Source: a virus
Virus record (IMG/VR): IMGVR_UViG_3300038309_000064
Span: 1-39,010 of that record
Strand: one strand, 5' to 3'
DNA length: 39,010 nucleotides
How positions within the stretch are numbered: position 1 is the first letter of the stretch; the number at the start of each line of letters is the position of its first letter. The position numbers and the translations under genes were made by a program. Of the stretch, positions 14,608 through 21,248 are shown piece by piece. Under the pieces are notes generated by a model. The model worked only from the letters and a program-made list of their open reading frames with translations, had not been told where the DNA came from and made no database searches.

Positions 14608-14811
14608 CTATTTTATAAATTCAAATTTTATATCATCAATATCTAAAACAGCTATTTTTCTTTTTAGCTCTTTTTTAATCTCATATAAAAGTTTCTTTTT
14701 AGCGACTTCTATTCCTGATCCTGCGTAAAGATAATTCCTTCCCAGTTCTTTTGCATTAATTCCTATGATTGCAAATGGTTGTTTTTTTAATTGTGCTTTT
14801 AATTTTTTCAT
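14608..14811 (-). CDS. 67-aa unknown basic protein
   Basis: Starts MKKLKAQLKKQPFAIIG, followed by IEVAKKKLLYEIKKELKRKI and a beta-like IAVLDIDDIKFEFI end. Alpha/beta pattern, strongly Lys-rich, no known motif. It follows a tiny membrane-peptide gene by ten bases and belongs to the dense series of small early genes. Start chosen at the first ATG, with an AT-rich leader ending AAATAAAATG. Confidence 0.5.
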   Translation of the reverse strand: MKKLKAQLKKQPFAIIGINAKELGRNYLYAGSGIEVAKKKLLYEIKKELKRKIAVLDIDDIKFEFIK

Positions 14812-14821
14812 TTTATTTATA

Positions 14822-14941
14822 TTAAAATTTTTCTCTTATTATAAATATTCTTTTTTCCATTAAATCAGCTTGCCATTTTTCAGAAACAATGCCAATAAAC
14901 CAAAGTCCTATAAAGAAAGCTATATCTCTTAATCTATTCAT
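14822..14941 (-). CDS. 39-aa membrane peptide
   Basis: MNRLRDIAFFIGLWFIGIVS is a hydrophobic segment long enough for one membrane helix (about 7-20), followed by a charged tail ending REKF. The ATG directly follows the 22-bp repeat 14942-14963. It ends ten bases before the next gene. Short single-span early phage peptides often target host membrane functions, but nothing specific can be claimed. Confidence 0.45.
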   Translation of the reverse strand: MNRLRDIAFFIGLWFIGIVSEKWQADLMEKRIFIIREKF

Positions 14942-14963
14942 ATTATATATATTAATTAATTAT
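14942..14963. repeat. 22-bp AT-only repeat, copy 2
   Basis: Second identical copy of the sequence at 14126-14147, here touching the start codon of the 39-aa gene and adjoining the structured region 14970-15044. Confidence 0.6.
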
Positions 14964-14969
14964 ATTTAG

Positions 14970-15044
14970 TTTAGACATAGGCGTGACTGCGGCTGTTGCG
15001 GAATAAGAGTTAATTATGCTCAATTACCGCCATCTATGTCTAAA
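14970..15044 (-). ncRNA. predicted structured RNA with GC-rich core
   Basis: A perfect 11-bp stem (14970-14980 with 15034-15044, TTTAGACATAG and its complement) encloses GCGG/CCGC (14998-15001 with 15027-15030) and GAG/CTC (15007-15009 with 15019-15021). Bases 14981-15001 hold 15 G/C of 21 in a region otherwise extremely AT-rich. It lies between two tiny genes with no ORF of its own. Strand is inferred from neighbours. Confidence 0.5.
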
Positions 15045-15054
15045 ATGAAAATAA

Positions 15055-15174
15055 CTAAATATCAGCGTCTTCTTTACAATCAGGGCATAATCTTTCAATA
15101 TTAAAGTTTCTGTCGTCTGATTCTATATCTTCACATTCATATTCTCTTTTACATCTATCACAAAGTATTTTCAT
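15055..15174 (-). CDS. 39-aa zinc-ribbon peptide
   Basis: Cys pairs LCDRC (5-8) and LCPDC (30-33), with an acidic middle, make a minimal zinc ribbon. Leader AATAAGAATAATATG resembles that of the gene at 15194-15442. Tiny ribbons of this kind occur in phage early regions; role unknown. Confidence 0.55.
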   Translation of the reverse strand: MKILCDRCKREYECEDIESDDRNFNIERLCPDCKEDADI

Positions 15175-15193
15175 ATTATTCTTATTAAAGCTA

Positions 15194-15442
15194 TTAAACT
15201 AGTCCCCTGTTTTTAGCTTCTTTTAGTAATGCACTATAATTCATATGCTCCATTACTTCATTCCCATACATAGTATATCCATCATATTCAATAAAGTCAT
15301 TATCTGTTGCATATCCACAGTTTATTATAACATTAACACCTTCTCTTGCTCTCCTTTTTATGAATTTTAAAATATTTAATAAATGAGAATCATCTAATTT
15401 TTTAATATCTATTTGTTCTCCATTTTTTGTTGTCCACTTCAT
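15194..15442 (-). CDS. 82-aa conserved phage protein, unknown function
   Basis: Begins MKWTTKNGEQIDIKKLDDSH, a pattern (W-T-x-x-G-x-x-I-x-I-x-x-M/L-x-D-x-HL) shared by a phage/host family of small proteins of unknown function. I chose the ATG at 15442 because its leader AATAAGAATTATATG resembles that at 15174; an in-frame ATG at 15472 would add ten residues. The C-terminal half carries GYTMYGNEVMEHMNYSALL and ends KNRGLV. Confidence 0.58.
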   Translation of the reverse strand: MKWTTKNGEQIDIKKLDDSHLLNILKFIKRRAREGVNVIINCGYATDNDFIEYDGYTMYGNEVMEHMNYSALLKEAKNRGLV

Positions 15443-15490
15443 ATAATTCTTATTATTGCTATTATAGTCCATATATAATTGAGGCTTCTT

Positions 15491-15712
15491 TTATTTTAAT
15501 ATTTTAATTATATCTTTTAAGGCGTCCTGATAACCAAACCCATAAGATTTTGTTACTGTGCCATTACCAATTAACTTCTCTATCTCTTTTTTAAAATTTT
15601 CCTTTCCATATTTAAAACCAAGCTCAAAATATTCATCAGCTATTTTTTTAGCTTCTTTAGCTAATATTTTAGTAGCTATTTCTGATATATTTTTTTCTTC
15701 TAGTTTTTTCAT
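15491..15712 (-). CDS. 73-aa unknown protein
   Basis: Mostly helical and charged (ISEIATKILAKEAKKIADEY), then a Gly/Tyr-rich turn (SYGFGYQDALKDIIKIL) and end. No known motif. It begins one base after the stop of the 171-aa gene (stop ends at 15714), so the two are co-translated. Leader is within the coding end of that gene. Confidence 0.5.
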   Translation of the reverse strand: MKKLEEKNISEIATKILAKEAKKIADEYFELGFKYGKENFKKEIEKLIGNGTVTKSYGFGYQDALKDIIKILK

Positions 15713-15713
15713 A

Positions 15714-16229
15714 TTAGTTTATTGGTTTAAGATTTTTAGTAGCTTCTTCAAATTCTTTTTTGTCATATTCTTTGTTTCCTATTTTAATAGTTTCTATTTC
15801 TTCGAATGGATAACTTAGGCAAGATTTAGGGAAAGACCAATAATCAGATTTATCTTTATTCCAAACATTACAATAAGTAATAAAAACTTTCTTTACCTCA
15901 AAAACTCCTCCAACCATTTCTTCTTTTTTTTCGTTCCAATCCATATCTTCTTTTTCGCATTCTTCTTTTGCGTTGGGTAGAATTAGAACTTTATCAATTC
16001 CCTTAAAACTAGGTTGTTCAAAATCAAAAGCGTCTACAATTTCCCAGTCTTTGAAATTTGATTCGTCAATACTATAACAACCAATCCACCTTTTAGTTTC
16101 TTCGATAGTTTTTCGCCATCCAGTCCAACCATAATTATTAGGTCTTATGTTGCTTATAATTGCATACTCATCATCATATTTTACTACTACATTTTGTTTG
16201 GTTTGTAGAACCTTTTTTATGTTGTTCAT
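15714..16229 (-). CDS. 171-aa unknown protein
   Basis: Not recognised. Beta-rich and aromatic (VVKYDDEYAIIS, NYGWTGWRKTIEETKRWIG, DYWSFPKSCL), with an acidic centre and the C-terminal pattern IKIGNKEYDKKEFEEATKNL, a repeat-like ending seen in other small phage proteins. Six Trp in 171 residues suggest a compact beta fold. Leader TTATTAAATATATG is AT-rich without SD. Confidence 0.52.
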   Translation of the reverse strand: MNNIKKVLQTKQNVVVKYDDEYAIISNIRPNNYGWTGWRKTIEETKRWIGCYSIDESNFKDWEIVDAFDFEQPSFKGIDKVLILPNAKEECEKEDMDWNEKKEEMVGGVFEVKKVFITYCNVWNKDKSDYWSFPKSCLSYPFEEIETIKIGNKEYDKKEFEEATKNLKPIN

Positions 16230-16245
16230 ATATTTAATAAATTAT

Positions 16246-16623
16246 TTAATACTCGTCTATTTTTGATTTATAAATATTTATATTTGCCTCGATCGCCTTA
16301 TTGTAGAAAACATTAAAATCGTCATCTAAGTTTTTAATCTTTTTAAACTTATCCCAATAAACAAACATTACGCCCCTTTGTCTTTGGCTTGGTGTTTTAT
16401 CTTCGTAGCTAGTATTGTCTTTTGGTATATCCTCTGTTTGTATTTTATCCTGACTGAATAAAACCCAACCTGTTTTTTGAAATTTTTCCATAACTAAAAC
16501 TTTTGCCTCTGGACTTAATTCTTGGGTGTGAAATCTTAAACTCATTCCTCCATCTTGTAATGGATTAGCACCGACTAATTGGCTTGCCGCTGTTATTATA
16601 TTATCGCTATTTTTTTTATTCAT
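16246..16623 (-). CDS. 125-aa unknown early protein
   Basis: Starts MNKKNSDNIITAASQLVGAN; segments SLRFHTQELSPEAKVLVMEK and GWVLFSQDKIQTEDIP, then PSQRQRGVMFVYWDKFKK look like a folded alpha/beta domain of unknown family. Its ATG overlaps the stop of the 31-aa membrane peptide (ATGA), so it is translated in series. Confidence 0.55.
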   Translation of the reverse strand: MNKKNSDNIITAASQLVGANPLQDGGMSLRFHTQELSPEAKVLVMEKFQKTGWVLFSQDKIQTEDIPKDNTSYEDKTPSQRQRGVMFVYWDKFKKIKNLDDDFNVFYNKAIEANINIYKSKIDEY

Positions 16624-16715
16624 TGTCTTATAAATGAATCAACTATTGCTAGCATCATCATTAGTACAAAAATTAATGCTGAAAATGTAATTATAAATTT
16701 TATTGTATTTTTCAT
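16620..16715 (-). CDS. 31-aa membrane peptide
   Basis: MKNTIKFIITFSALIFVLMM and on is almost one continuous hydrophobic helix with a short polar end (DSFIRQ). Its ATG overlaps the TGA of the preceding 96-aa gene and its own TGA overlaps the ATG of the next gene; two ATGA junctions are strong evidence for real translation despite the small size. Confidence 0.6.
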   Translation of the reverse strand: MKNTIKFIITFSALIFVLMMMLAIVDSFIRQ

Positions 16716-17002
16716 AGTCCTATCGATCTAAAATATTCCACTTTAGCTTCATCATCTTCTTTTAATCTTTCTAATTCTGAAATTGGAAATATTATTAAAT
16801 TAGTATTATTCCCGACAACTTGACGCTCCATTCTTACGATTTTTTCTCTCGTTGCTAGATATTTTCCGGGATAAACTCTGTTTCCGAATCTATCCTCATA
16901 TAATATTTCTACTATGCAATCACCCTTAGCCAAAAATTCTGCCCTTATCCCAACTGCTCCCCCCGCTTTCCATATTGGAGTTTTTATGTAAATCGTCTGC
17001 AT
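16712..17002 (-). CDS. 96-aa unknown protein
   Basis: Starts MQTIYIKTPIWKAGGAVGIR, then CIVEILYEDRFGNRVYPGKY and FPISELERLKE; a beta-rich small protein without catalytic motif. It overlaps the upstream 113-aa gene by 77 bases in another frame, unusual even here; the conserved-looking N-terminal strand supports this start. A small membrane peptide follows with ATGA overlap. Confidence 0.52.
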   Translation of the reverse strand: MQTIYIKTPIWKAGGAVGIRAEFLAKGDCIVEILYEDRFGNRVYPGKYLATREKIVRMERQVVGNNTNLIIFPISELERLKEDDEAKVEYFRSIGL

Positions 17003-17267
17003 CTTCTTTATTTATTTTTTTATCAATTTCTTCAGCGATTGATTTATCTCCTCGACCCAGCTCAAAAGCATTTAATTTGTCTTCTGGAATAATTGCTTTT
17101 AATCCGAAGATATCTCGTTCTAATTTTTTAATTGTCCCTTGTAGTTCGAAAACAATTGCTTTAGTCGTTTTTAGATCCTCAACGGCTGAAACTAATTTTA
17201 TATAATTGCTCATGAACTTCGGAAGCCAAGTTTTTAATGGCTCTCCATTTACTTTTAATTCACCCAT
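16926..17267 (-). CDS. 113-aa unknown protein, helical
   Basis: N-terminus MGELKVNGEPLKTWLPKF, followed by a long coiled-coil-like helix (SAVEDLKTTKAIVFELQGTI), acidic part and a polar C-terminal tail (NMESGGSSWDKGRIFG) that is read in the region overlapping the next gene. Poly-A leader directly before ATG. Function unknown; the overlap means the tail is probably unstructured. Confidence 0.48.
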   Translation of the reverse strand: MGELKVNGEPLKTWLPKFMSNYIKLVSAVEDLKTTKAIVFELQGTIKKLERDIFGLKAIIPEDKLNAFELGRGDKSIAEEIDKKINKEDADDLHKNSNMESGGSSWDKGRIFG

Positions 17268-17281
17268 TTTTTTACTTTAAT

Positions 17282-17449
17282 TTAATAATGCTTAATATCA
17301 AAATTAAAAAACTCATCAATATCATTTCCATATCCCTCTAGTTTTATTTCAATTTTTTCCCCTTTTTTTATATCAATTGGAGAAATAGCATTAATAATAA
17401 TTTCTTGTTTTAATTTTTTTTTATTAAAACTTATAATATTTTTTTTCAT
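17282..17449 (-). CDS. 55-aa unknown protein
   Basis: Chosen start at 17449 (MKKNIISFNKKKLKQEIIIN), preceded by AATTAAAAAAATG and lying five bases after the stop of the upstream zinc-ribbon gene; the ATG further up (17482) would run through that gene. Beta-rich end (KIEIKLEGYG) and acidic tail. No family recognised. Confidence 0.48.
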   Translation of the reverse strand: MKKNIISFNKKKLKQEIIINAISPIDIKKGEKIEIKLEGYGNDIDEFFNFDIKHY

Positions 17450-17453
17450 TTTT

Positions 17454-17618
17454 TTAATTTTTAAATGTGAACCCACAATCATTACATTTTATTGTAGGTC
17501 TGCAAATTAATAATAATATTAAGCTCCACGGCAAGAATGTTATAAATATAATCCAAAATAAACATCCTCTGCTTTTAACCGTATTGTTGCTTTTGCAATT
17601 TTGACAAGATAAATTCAT
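17454..17618 (-). CDS. 54-aa zinc ribbon with membrane hairpin
   Basis: Cys pairs SCQNC (5-8) and KCNDC (45-48) flank a strongly hydrophobic stretch (CLFWIIFITFLPWSLILLLI, 19-38). A zinc ribbon whose two halves are split by a membrane segment is unusual; the ribbon would form on one side if the segment is a re-entrant hairpin (Pro30). ATG overlaps the TGA of the protease-like gene (ATGA). Confidence 0.55.
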   Translation of the reverse strand: MNLSCQNCKSNNTVKSRGCLFWIIFITFLPWSLILLLICRPTIKCNDCGFTFKN

Positions 17619-17914
17619 ATTGTTTTAATTGAGCTAATTTCAATTAATTTATTTTTTTTATTTTTATTAATAAATCCTACCTCCAGAAGCAAATCTTTTT
17701 CTTTTATTGTCAAACCTTTTCTAGGAATAAATATTCCATATATTTTTCCGTTTTTGTATTTTATATTTTCAAGTTTTCCAAGAGGTTTTTTATTTAAATT
17801 ATGATTATCTAAAACAATAGGATTTTTTTTATATTCTTTTATTGACCCTCCAAAATATGTCCCTACTTTTATTTTACTTAATTCTCTTTTTTGGTCTGCT
17901 GTTAGATTGCTCAT
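17615..17914 (-). CDS. small protein resembling a degenerate prohead protease domain
   Basis: 99 aa. IKEYKKNPIVLDNHN (25-39) followed by GKLENIKYKNGKIYG (46-60) aligns with LKAFKKNPVLLNSHN and GKISPIGVKEGKLQG of this phage's own capsid protease. The catalytic His is kept (His38); the position of Ser109 falls on Glu78 (LLEVGF against AFSIGF); the third acid appears kept (Glu92 in LIEISS against LLEVSA). So it looks like a shortened, probably inactive, protease-fold protein encoded in the early region. Role unknown; protease regulation or an independent domain use are possible. Start after a poly-A leader. Confidence 0.6.
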   Translation of the reverse strand: MSNLTADQKRELSKIKVGTYFGGSIKEYKKNPIVLDNHNLNKKPLGKLENIKYKNGKIYGIFIPRKGLTIKEKDLLLEVGFINKNKKNKLIEISSIKTI

Positions 17915-17918
17915 TTTT

Positions 17919-18353
17919 TTACTTCTTTTCGATTAGTTTAATTCCATGGCATTTACCATGAATAGATCCGTGCTTTTTTCTACTTATTACTTTTAAATTT
18001 TCTATTCTATTGTCAAGCTTATCACCGTTTATATGATGTATTGTTTCATTATATTTTAATTTTCTATGTAAATGTTTTTCCATTATTACTCTATGCTCAA
18101 GCTTAATCTTTCCATTTATATACATTGCCCTATATCCTTGCGAATTTATAGTTCCCCCTTTATATAATTTATTACTTATCTTTTTTTTAGTTTCTTCGCT
18201 ATGCTTTTTACCCTTTCTTTTCTCAGACATCTTTTTTTTAGTTTCTTCGCTATGCTTTTTACCATTCATCCATTTTCCAAATCCTTTTTCTTTGGCAATA
18301 ATAGACATCTTCTTTTTTATTTTTTCTGTTCTTTTATATACTCCAGAAGTCAT
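17919..18353 (-). CDS. NUMOD3/HNH homing endonuclease
   Basis: 144 aa. Two NUMOD3 DNA-binding repeats (GKKHSEETKKKMSEKRK and GKKHSEETKKKISNK, 17 residues apart) precede an HNH nuclease: LEHRVIMEKHLHRKL, TIHHINGDKLDNRIENL (residues about 104-120). The repeated DNA (18181-18212 and 18232-18263) is nearly identical, hinting at recent duplication. Free-standing in the early operon between two unknown genes; no intron ends seen. Confidence 0.9.
   Translation of the reverse strand: MTSGVYKRTEKIKKKMSIIAKEKGFGKWMNGKKHSEETKKKMSEKRKGKKHSEETKKKISNKLYKGGTINSQGYRAMYINGKIKLEHRVIMEKHLHRKLKYNETIHHINGDKLDNRIENLKVISRKKHGSIHGKCHGIKLIEKK
18181..18263. repeat. 51-bp-spaced direct repeat (NUMOD3 units)
   Basis: A 32-base identical block starts at 18181 and again at 18232 (offset 51 = 17 codons), inside the endonuclease gene. 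Identity including silent sites points to recent tandem duplication of the DNA-binding unit. Confidence 0.85.
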
Positions 18354-18393
18354 ATTATTAATATAATTATTATATCTCTATTATATTTATATT

Positions 18394-18834
18394 CTATGAT
18401 TTGTCAATTGATATTAAACGAATATATCCTTTTTTAGCACTTTCTTTTCTTCCTATGTTTAATGTTTCTAAATCTTCGCCCTCTATCCTTGCTTTTAGAA
18501 TATAATTTTTAAGTTTTGTCCCATCTACTTTTAGAAATTGTTCTGCATTTTCTCCAAAAACTTTCATAACTTGGCTAACTCTATATGTAATTGTAATAGT
18601 AGGATCTATCTTGATAACCTTAAAATCTCCAAATTCTATTTCTTTTAAATCTCTATCATTCATAATTTCCGATCCTCTTGTTTTTACCTTAGTTTCAATT
18701 TCCTCAGCGAACTTTTTTAGCTTCTTTGAAAATACCAATGCCTCTGCAAACTTCTCTGGAGTAGATAAATAAAATCTTATATTCTCCTCTAGGTCTTTTA
18801 ACTTGTCATCATATTTTGTTAGTTGCTTATTCAT
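18394..18834 (-). CDS. 146-aa unknown protein beside recombinase
   Basis: N-terminal 55 residues are coiled-coil-like (YDDKLKDLEENIRFYLS, FAEALVFSKKLKKFAEEIET), then a basic/acidic alpha-beta part (FGDFKVIKIDPTITITYRVS) and ARIEGEDLETLNIGRKESAK near the end. Layout and neighbourhood (recombination genes) recall Gam- or Gp157-like phage proteins, but I see no diagnostic motif. Its ATG overlaps the stop of the 76-aa gene upstream. Confidence 0.5.
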   Translation of the reverse strand: MNKQLTKYDDKLKDLEENIRFYLSTPEKFAEALVFSKKLKKFAEEIETKVKTRGSEIMNDRDLKEIEFGDFKVIKIDPTITITYRVSQVMKVFGENAEQFLKVDGTKLKNYILKARIEGEDLETLNIGRKESAKKGYIRLISIDKS

Positions 18835-19057
18835 GGTGTTTGTTTATTAATTCTTTGTAGTTTAATCTTCCGCTAGTTATAATATAACCAATTGCGGACT
18901 TAGCACTTTTTAATTTTTTATCACTTAATTTTTTATCAAATTCGATTTTAGCAACTCCAAACTCTTTTTTTATTACTTTCATTGTTTGTTCCCATGCTAT
19001 GTTTAGAATCGAATCCATTAATTTATCAAGTTCTTTATCGTTTTGTCGTTTTTCCAT
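18827..19057 (-). CDS. 76-aa unknown helical protein
   Basis: MEKRQNDKELDKLMDSILNI then EQTMKVIKKEFG and SAKSAIGYIITSGRL; helical and basic. No family recognised. Poly-A leader (TTTAAAAAAATG). It lies between the annealing protein and the 146-aa protein, overlapping the latter by eight bases. Confidence 0.5.
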   Translation of the reverse strand: MEKRQNDKELDKLMDSILNIAWEQTMKVIKKEFGVAKIEFDKKLSDKKLKSAKSAIGYIITSGRLNYKELINKHHE

Positions 19058-19073
19058 TTTTTTAAATTAATAA

Positions 19074-19880
19074 TTAAATCCCCTTATAATTAGTTTCCGG
19101 TACTCTTGTTTTTGCATCTTTTATAACCTCCCCTGTTTCTGAATCTATGACAGGAATTCCATCGCTTGTTTCTTCTTGAACTTTAGGCTCTAGATTATTC
19201 TGTTTATTTTTTAATTGCTCTATTACCTGAGAAGCAACTCCCATTTTCATAGTTTCCAACTTTCCCGCTTTCTTTTCTAGCCATTCCATTGATAGCTGTA
19301 AATCTTCCATTAATTTTTTTATCAGGTATTTTTGTTTATCCGAGGCTGGTTTATGTGGATCATTTATAGTTTTTTTAGTATCAGCTTGTTTGCTTTTTAC
19401 ATTTCCCGATCCTTGCATATCCTCTAAATCTTGAGTGAATATATCACTTAGCCCTGTCGTTCTTATAACTGCATCAACGTAAGCCCTTTTTTGAGCCATT
19501 TTTATCGTTTTATTAGGATCGTTTTGGTTTCTTGATAAAGTATCAGCTCCGCCTCCCTCTCCTTGGAATTCATCTTTTGAATTATAAAGTTCGCAACGAT
19601 ATGCTATTAATCCGGGTACATCCGCAAATGCCTTTTTAGCTTCTTCGTCTATTTTAAATTTTGCATAAAGTTTAAAACCGGTTGCAAGTTTTTCTGCACC
19701 ACCTTTTGAAAGTGATTTTTTTTCCTTAATTACATGGTAATCTTGTGATTCTACCATAATGGATTCTAGTTGGGATTTAAAATAATCCCTATTGGCTATC
19801 ATAGAATCTACATTTTTTTTGAATGTAGAATCTACGCTTGAGTCGCTTTTAGCAATCTCGGTTGTCTTTTTTGTAGTCAT
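19074..19880 (-). CDS. putative single-strand annealing / recombination protein
   Basis: 268 aa. The core holds SLSKGGAEKLATGFKLYA, then GGGADTLSRNQNDPNKT and KMAQKRAYVDAVIRTTGLSD followed by IFTQDLEDM, a conserved block in phage proteins annotated as Rad52/ERF-like or as conserved recombination-linked proteins of unknown activity. The C-terminal part (ASDKQKYLIKKLMEDLQLS) resembles a small helical DNA-binding domain seen in ERF/Sak-type proteins, followed by a polar tail ending ETNYKGI. Likely anneals or binds ssDNA during replication. Starts after a poly-A leader. Confidence 0.62.
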   Translation of the reverse strand: MTTKKTTEIAKSDSSVDSTFKKNVDSMIANRDYFKSQLESIMVESQDYHVIKEKKSLSKGGAEKLATGFKLYAKFKIDEEAKKAFADVPGLIAYRCELYNSKDEFQGEGGGADTLSRNQNDPNKTIKMAQKRAYVDAVIRTTGLSDIFTQDLEDMQGSGNVKSKQADTKKTINDPHKPASDKQKYLIKKLMEDLQLSMEWLEKKAGKLETMKMGVASQVIEQLKNKQNNLEPKVQEETSDGIPVIDSETGEVIKDAKTRVPETNYKGI

Positions 19881-19884
19881 TTTT

Positions 19885-20406
19885 TTAATTATTAATTATT
19901 GTATAACTTAAATTTTTTCTTCCGAACTTAAATGCTTGCTCCTTTGTTTCCATATAAATATCAAAGTGGTTTCCTTTTATTGCTCCGCCTCTATCTTGGC
20001 AGATATAAGTTCCCATTCCCTCGATATTTATTTTAGTACCAAATTCTAGTTCCGGCGGGCAAGCAAGAGTTTCGTTCTCTTTTACTTTTTTACCGGAAGC
20101 TGTGATCCCATCGCTCTTACCGCATTCGTCTATTGAGGCGGTATAAGCGGAGAAATTGCCTACCAACCCGCCGTGATTAATTAATCCTACTTCCCCCGGA
20201 TCAACCGAAGTTTCCAAATTAACATCACGCACGGCCTCGTCGGCCTTTTCTCTTATTATCTCTATCCTGTTTATATAGTATAATCCTCCCTTTATATAAT
20301 CATATAGTTTCAATCCCTCGTAAAATATTATTGTAGAGGTTGACCCTATTATTATGGCTAGGAGAATTATACTAATTAATTTAAATGTACCTTTTTTTAT
20401 TTTCAT
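19885..20406 (-). CDS. membrane-anchored 3D-domain protein
   Basis: 173 aa from the ATG at 20406, which follows GATAAAAAA; a GTG at 20424 would add six residues. One N-terminal membrane helix (8-28), stalk, then a 3D double-psi barrel (about 84-165): FSAYTASIDECGKSDG, ITASGKKV, TYICQDRGGAIKGNHFDIYM with Asp138 and Asp149. The domain occurs in cell-wall-cleaving lytic transglycosylase-like enzymes (MltA/Sps/YabE group). Here it sits in the early region with its own strong promoter, away from the lysis genes, so wall remodelling or superinfection exclusion may be more likely than lysis. Confidence 0.8.
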   Translation of the reverse strand: MKIKKGTFKLISIILLAIIIGSTSTIIFYEGLKLYDYIKGGLYYINRIEIIREKADEAVRDVNLETSVDPGEVGLINHGGLVGNFSAYTASIDECGKSDGITASGKKVKENETLACPPELEFGTKINIEGMGTYICQDRGGAIKGNHFDIYMETKEQAFKFGRKNLSYTIINN

Positions 20407-20451
20407 TTTTTTATCGGCTATCACCCATCGCCCGTTTTATTTATATATCCC

Positions 20452-20480
20452 ATTGTATACGTTTTTTGCAATATTGTCAA
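20452..20480 (-). promoter_or_regulatory. strong sigma70 promoter
   Basis: Minus strand TTGACA (20480-20475), 17 bp, TACAAT (20457-20452): consensus -35 and near-consensus -10. Predicted start near 20445, upstream of the 3D-domain gene and the recombination genes. Confidence 0.8.
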
Positions 20481-20483
20481 GTC

Positions 20484-20666
20484 CTATTTACATAGATTTT
20501 TCCTATCTACTTTAACATTATGTTCTGCCAGTATCTGATAAATTCTTGTTTTAGTTATTCCAAATTTACTTTCTAGCTCTATGATTTGAAGTCCATCTTT
20601 ATATGCCTTTATCAATCTTTTATCTCGATCGTTTACAATAAGTTTTACAAAATCTTTAGTATTCAT
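20484..20666 (-). CDS. 60-aa helix-turn-helix regulator
   Basis: Basic protein with a helix-turn-helix (KDGLQIIELESKFGITKTR then IYQILAEHNVKV, about 24-54) like Hin/sigma-region-4 type DNA-binding units. It stands between two strong promoters, its own (20692-20720) and the next (20452-20480), so it is the best candidate for an early regulator. A palindrome ATCATGAT between -35 and -10 of two promoters could be its operator. No other domain. Confidence 0.68.
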   Translation of the reverse strand: MNTKDFVKLIVNDRDKRLIKAYKDGLQIIELESKFGITKTRIYQILAEHNVKVDRKNLCK

Positions 20667-20691
20667 TTGATTATTATTAATTGTTTCCTCT

Positions 20692-20720
20692 ATTGTATAT
20701 CATGATTATAAATTAGTCAA
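20692..20720 (-). promoter_or_regulatory. sigma70 promoter with internal palindrome
   Basis: Minus strand TTGACT (20720-20715), 17 bp, TACAAT (20697-20692). Spacer contains the palindrome ATCATGAT (20699-20706), also present in the promoter at 22508-22536. Drives the HTH gene. Confidence 0.75.
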
Positions 20721-20740
20721 GTCCGCTTTACTTCATGCTT

Positions 20741-20902
20741 TTACTTTAAAATTTTTATAATATATAAATAAGAAACTAACAATATTGGAATATCGGTAAA
20801 GTAATCTCCAACTACTGGTATTTTATTAAAAGCGGTGTTAACTACTATTAAAGTAAAAAACACTACAATAACAGCCGAATAAAATTTTATAAATTCTTTC
20901 AT
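20741..20902 (-). CDS. 53-aa membrane protein
   Basis: Two hydrophobic segments (AVIVVFFTLIVV about 10-21 and IPILLVSYLYIIKIL about 38-52) joined by a polar loop (NTAFNKIPVVGDYF). It follows the 113-aa gene by four bases. It resembles small early phage membrane proteins; holin-like topology but far from the lysis genes. Confidence 0.5.
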   Translation of the reverse strand: MKEFIKFYSAVIVVFFTLIVVNTAFNKIPVVGDYFTDIPILLVSYLYIIKILK

Positions 20903-20906
20903 ACTT

Positions 20907-21248
20907 TTAATTTAGTTGATTATGAGAATTTTCTAAGGCTATCTCTTTGTCAATATCTGATATTTTTTTATTTTTTAATCTATATTCTATGTTTTTTTTA
21001 TCTCCAGCAAACAATTTCCATTCGCCTTGCACAAATATCCTTGTTAAGTCCTTACTCATTAAATCTCCTCCACAATGTGCTTCAGTTTCAGCGTCTCCAA
21101 TACTTTCAACTGAACTTAGATTTATCATATCTCCGCTTTTTAATCCTATTAAGCCAGTTTTACCATTAGCTATAAGAATTTGTAGTTTCTTAAATTCCTC
21201 ATCGGAAATTAAAAACTCTGTTTTACTCATCATTTTTATTGATTTCAT
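20907..21248 (-). CDS. 113-aa unknown protein
   Basis: ATG at 21248 overlaps the organizer stop (ATGA); the ATG at M7 is another start. Sequence FLISDEEFKKLQILIANGKT, GLKSGDMINLSSVESIGDAE and TRIFVQGEWKLFAGDKKNIE suggests a small alpha/beta fold; several phage proteins of replication regions have this 'lI.ng..gl..l.sG..inl.si.sI' pattern, function unknown. Co-translated with the replisome organizer. Confidence 0.52.
   Translation of the reverse strand: MKSIKMMSKTEFLISDEEFKKLQILIANGKTGLIGLKSGDMINLSSVESIGDAETEAHCGGDLMSKDLTRIFVQGEWKLFAGDKKNIEYRLKNKKISDIDKEIALENSHNQLN

Noticed and set aside
18181-18263. Two-copy repeat considered as a CRISPR start
   Set aside because: Only two units, in frame, encoding NUMOD3 motifs of an endonuclease; no spacers or cas genes.
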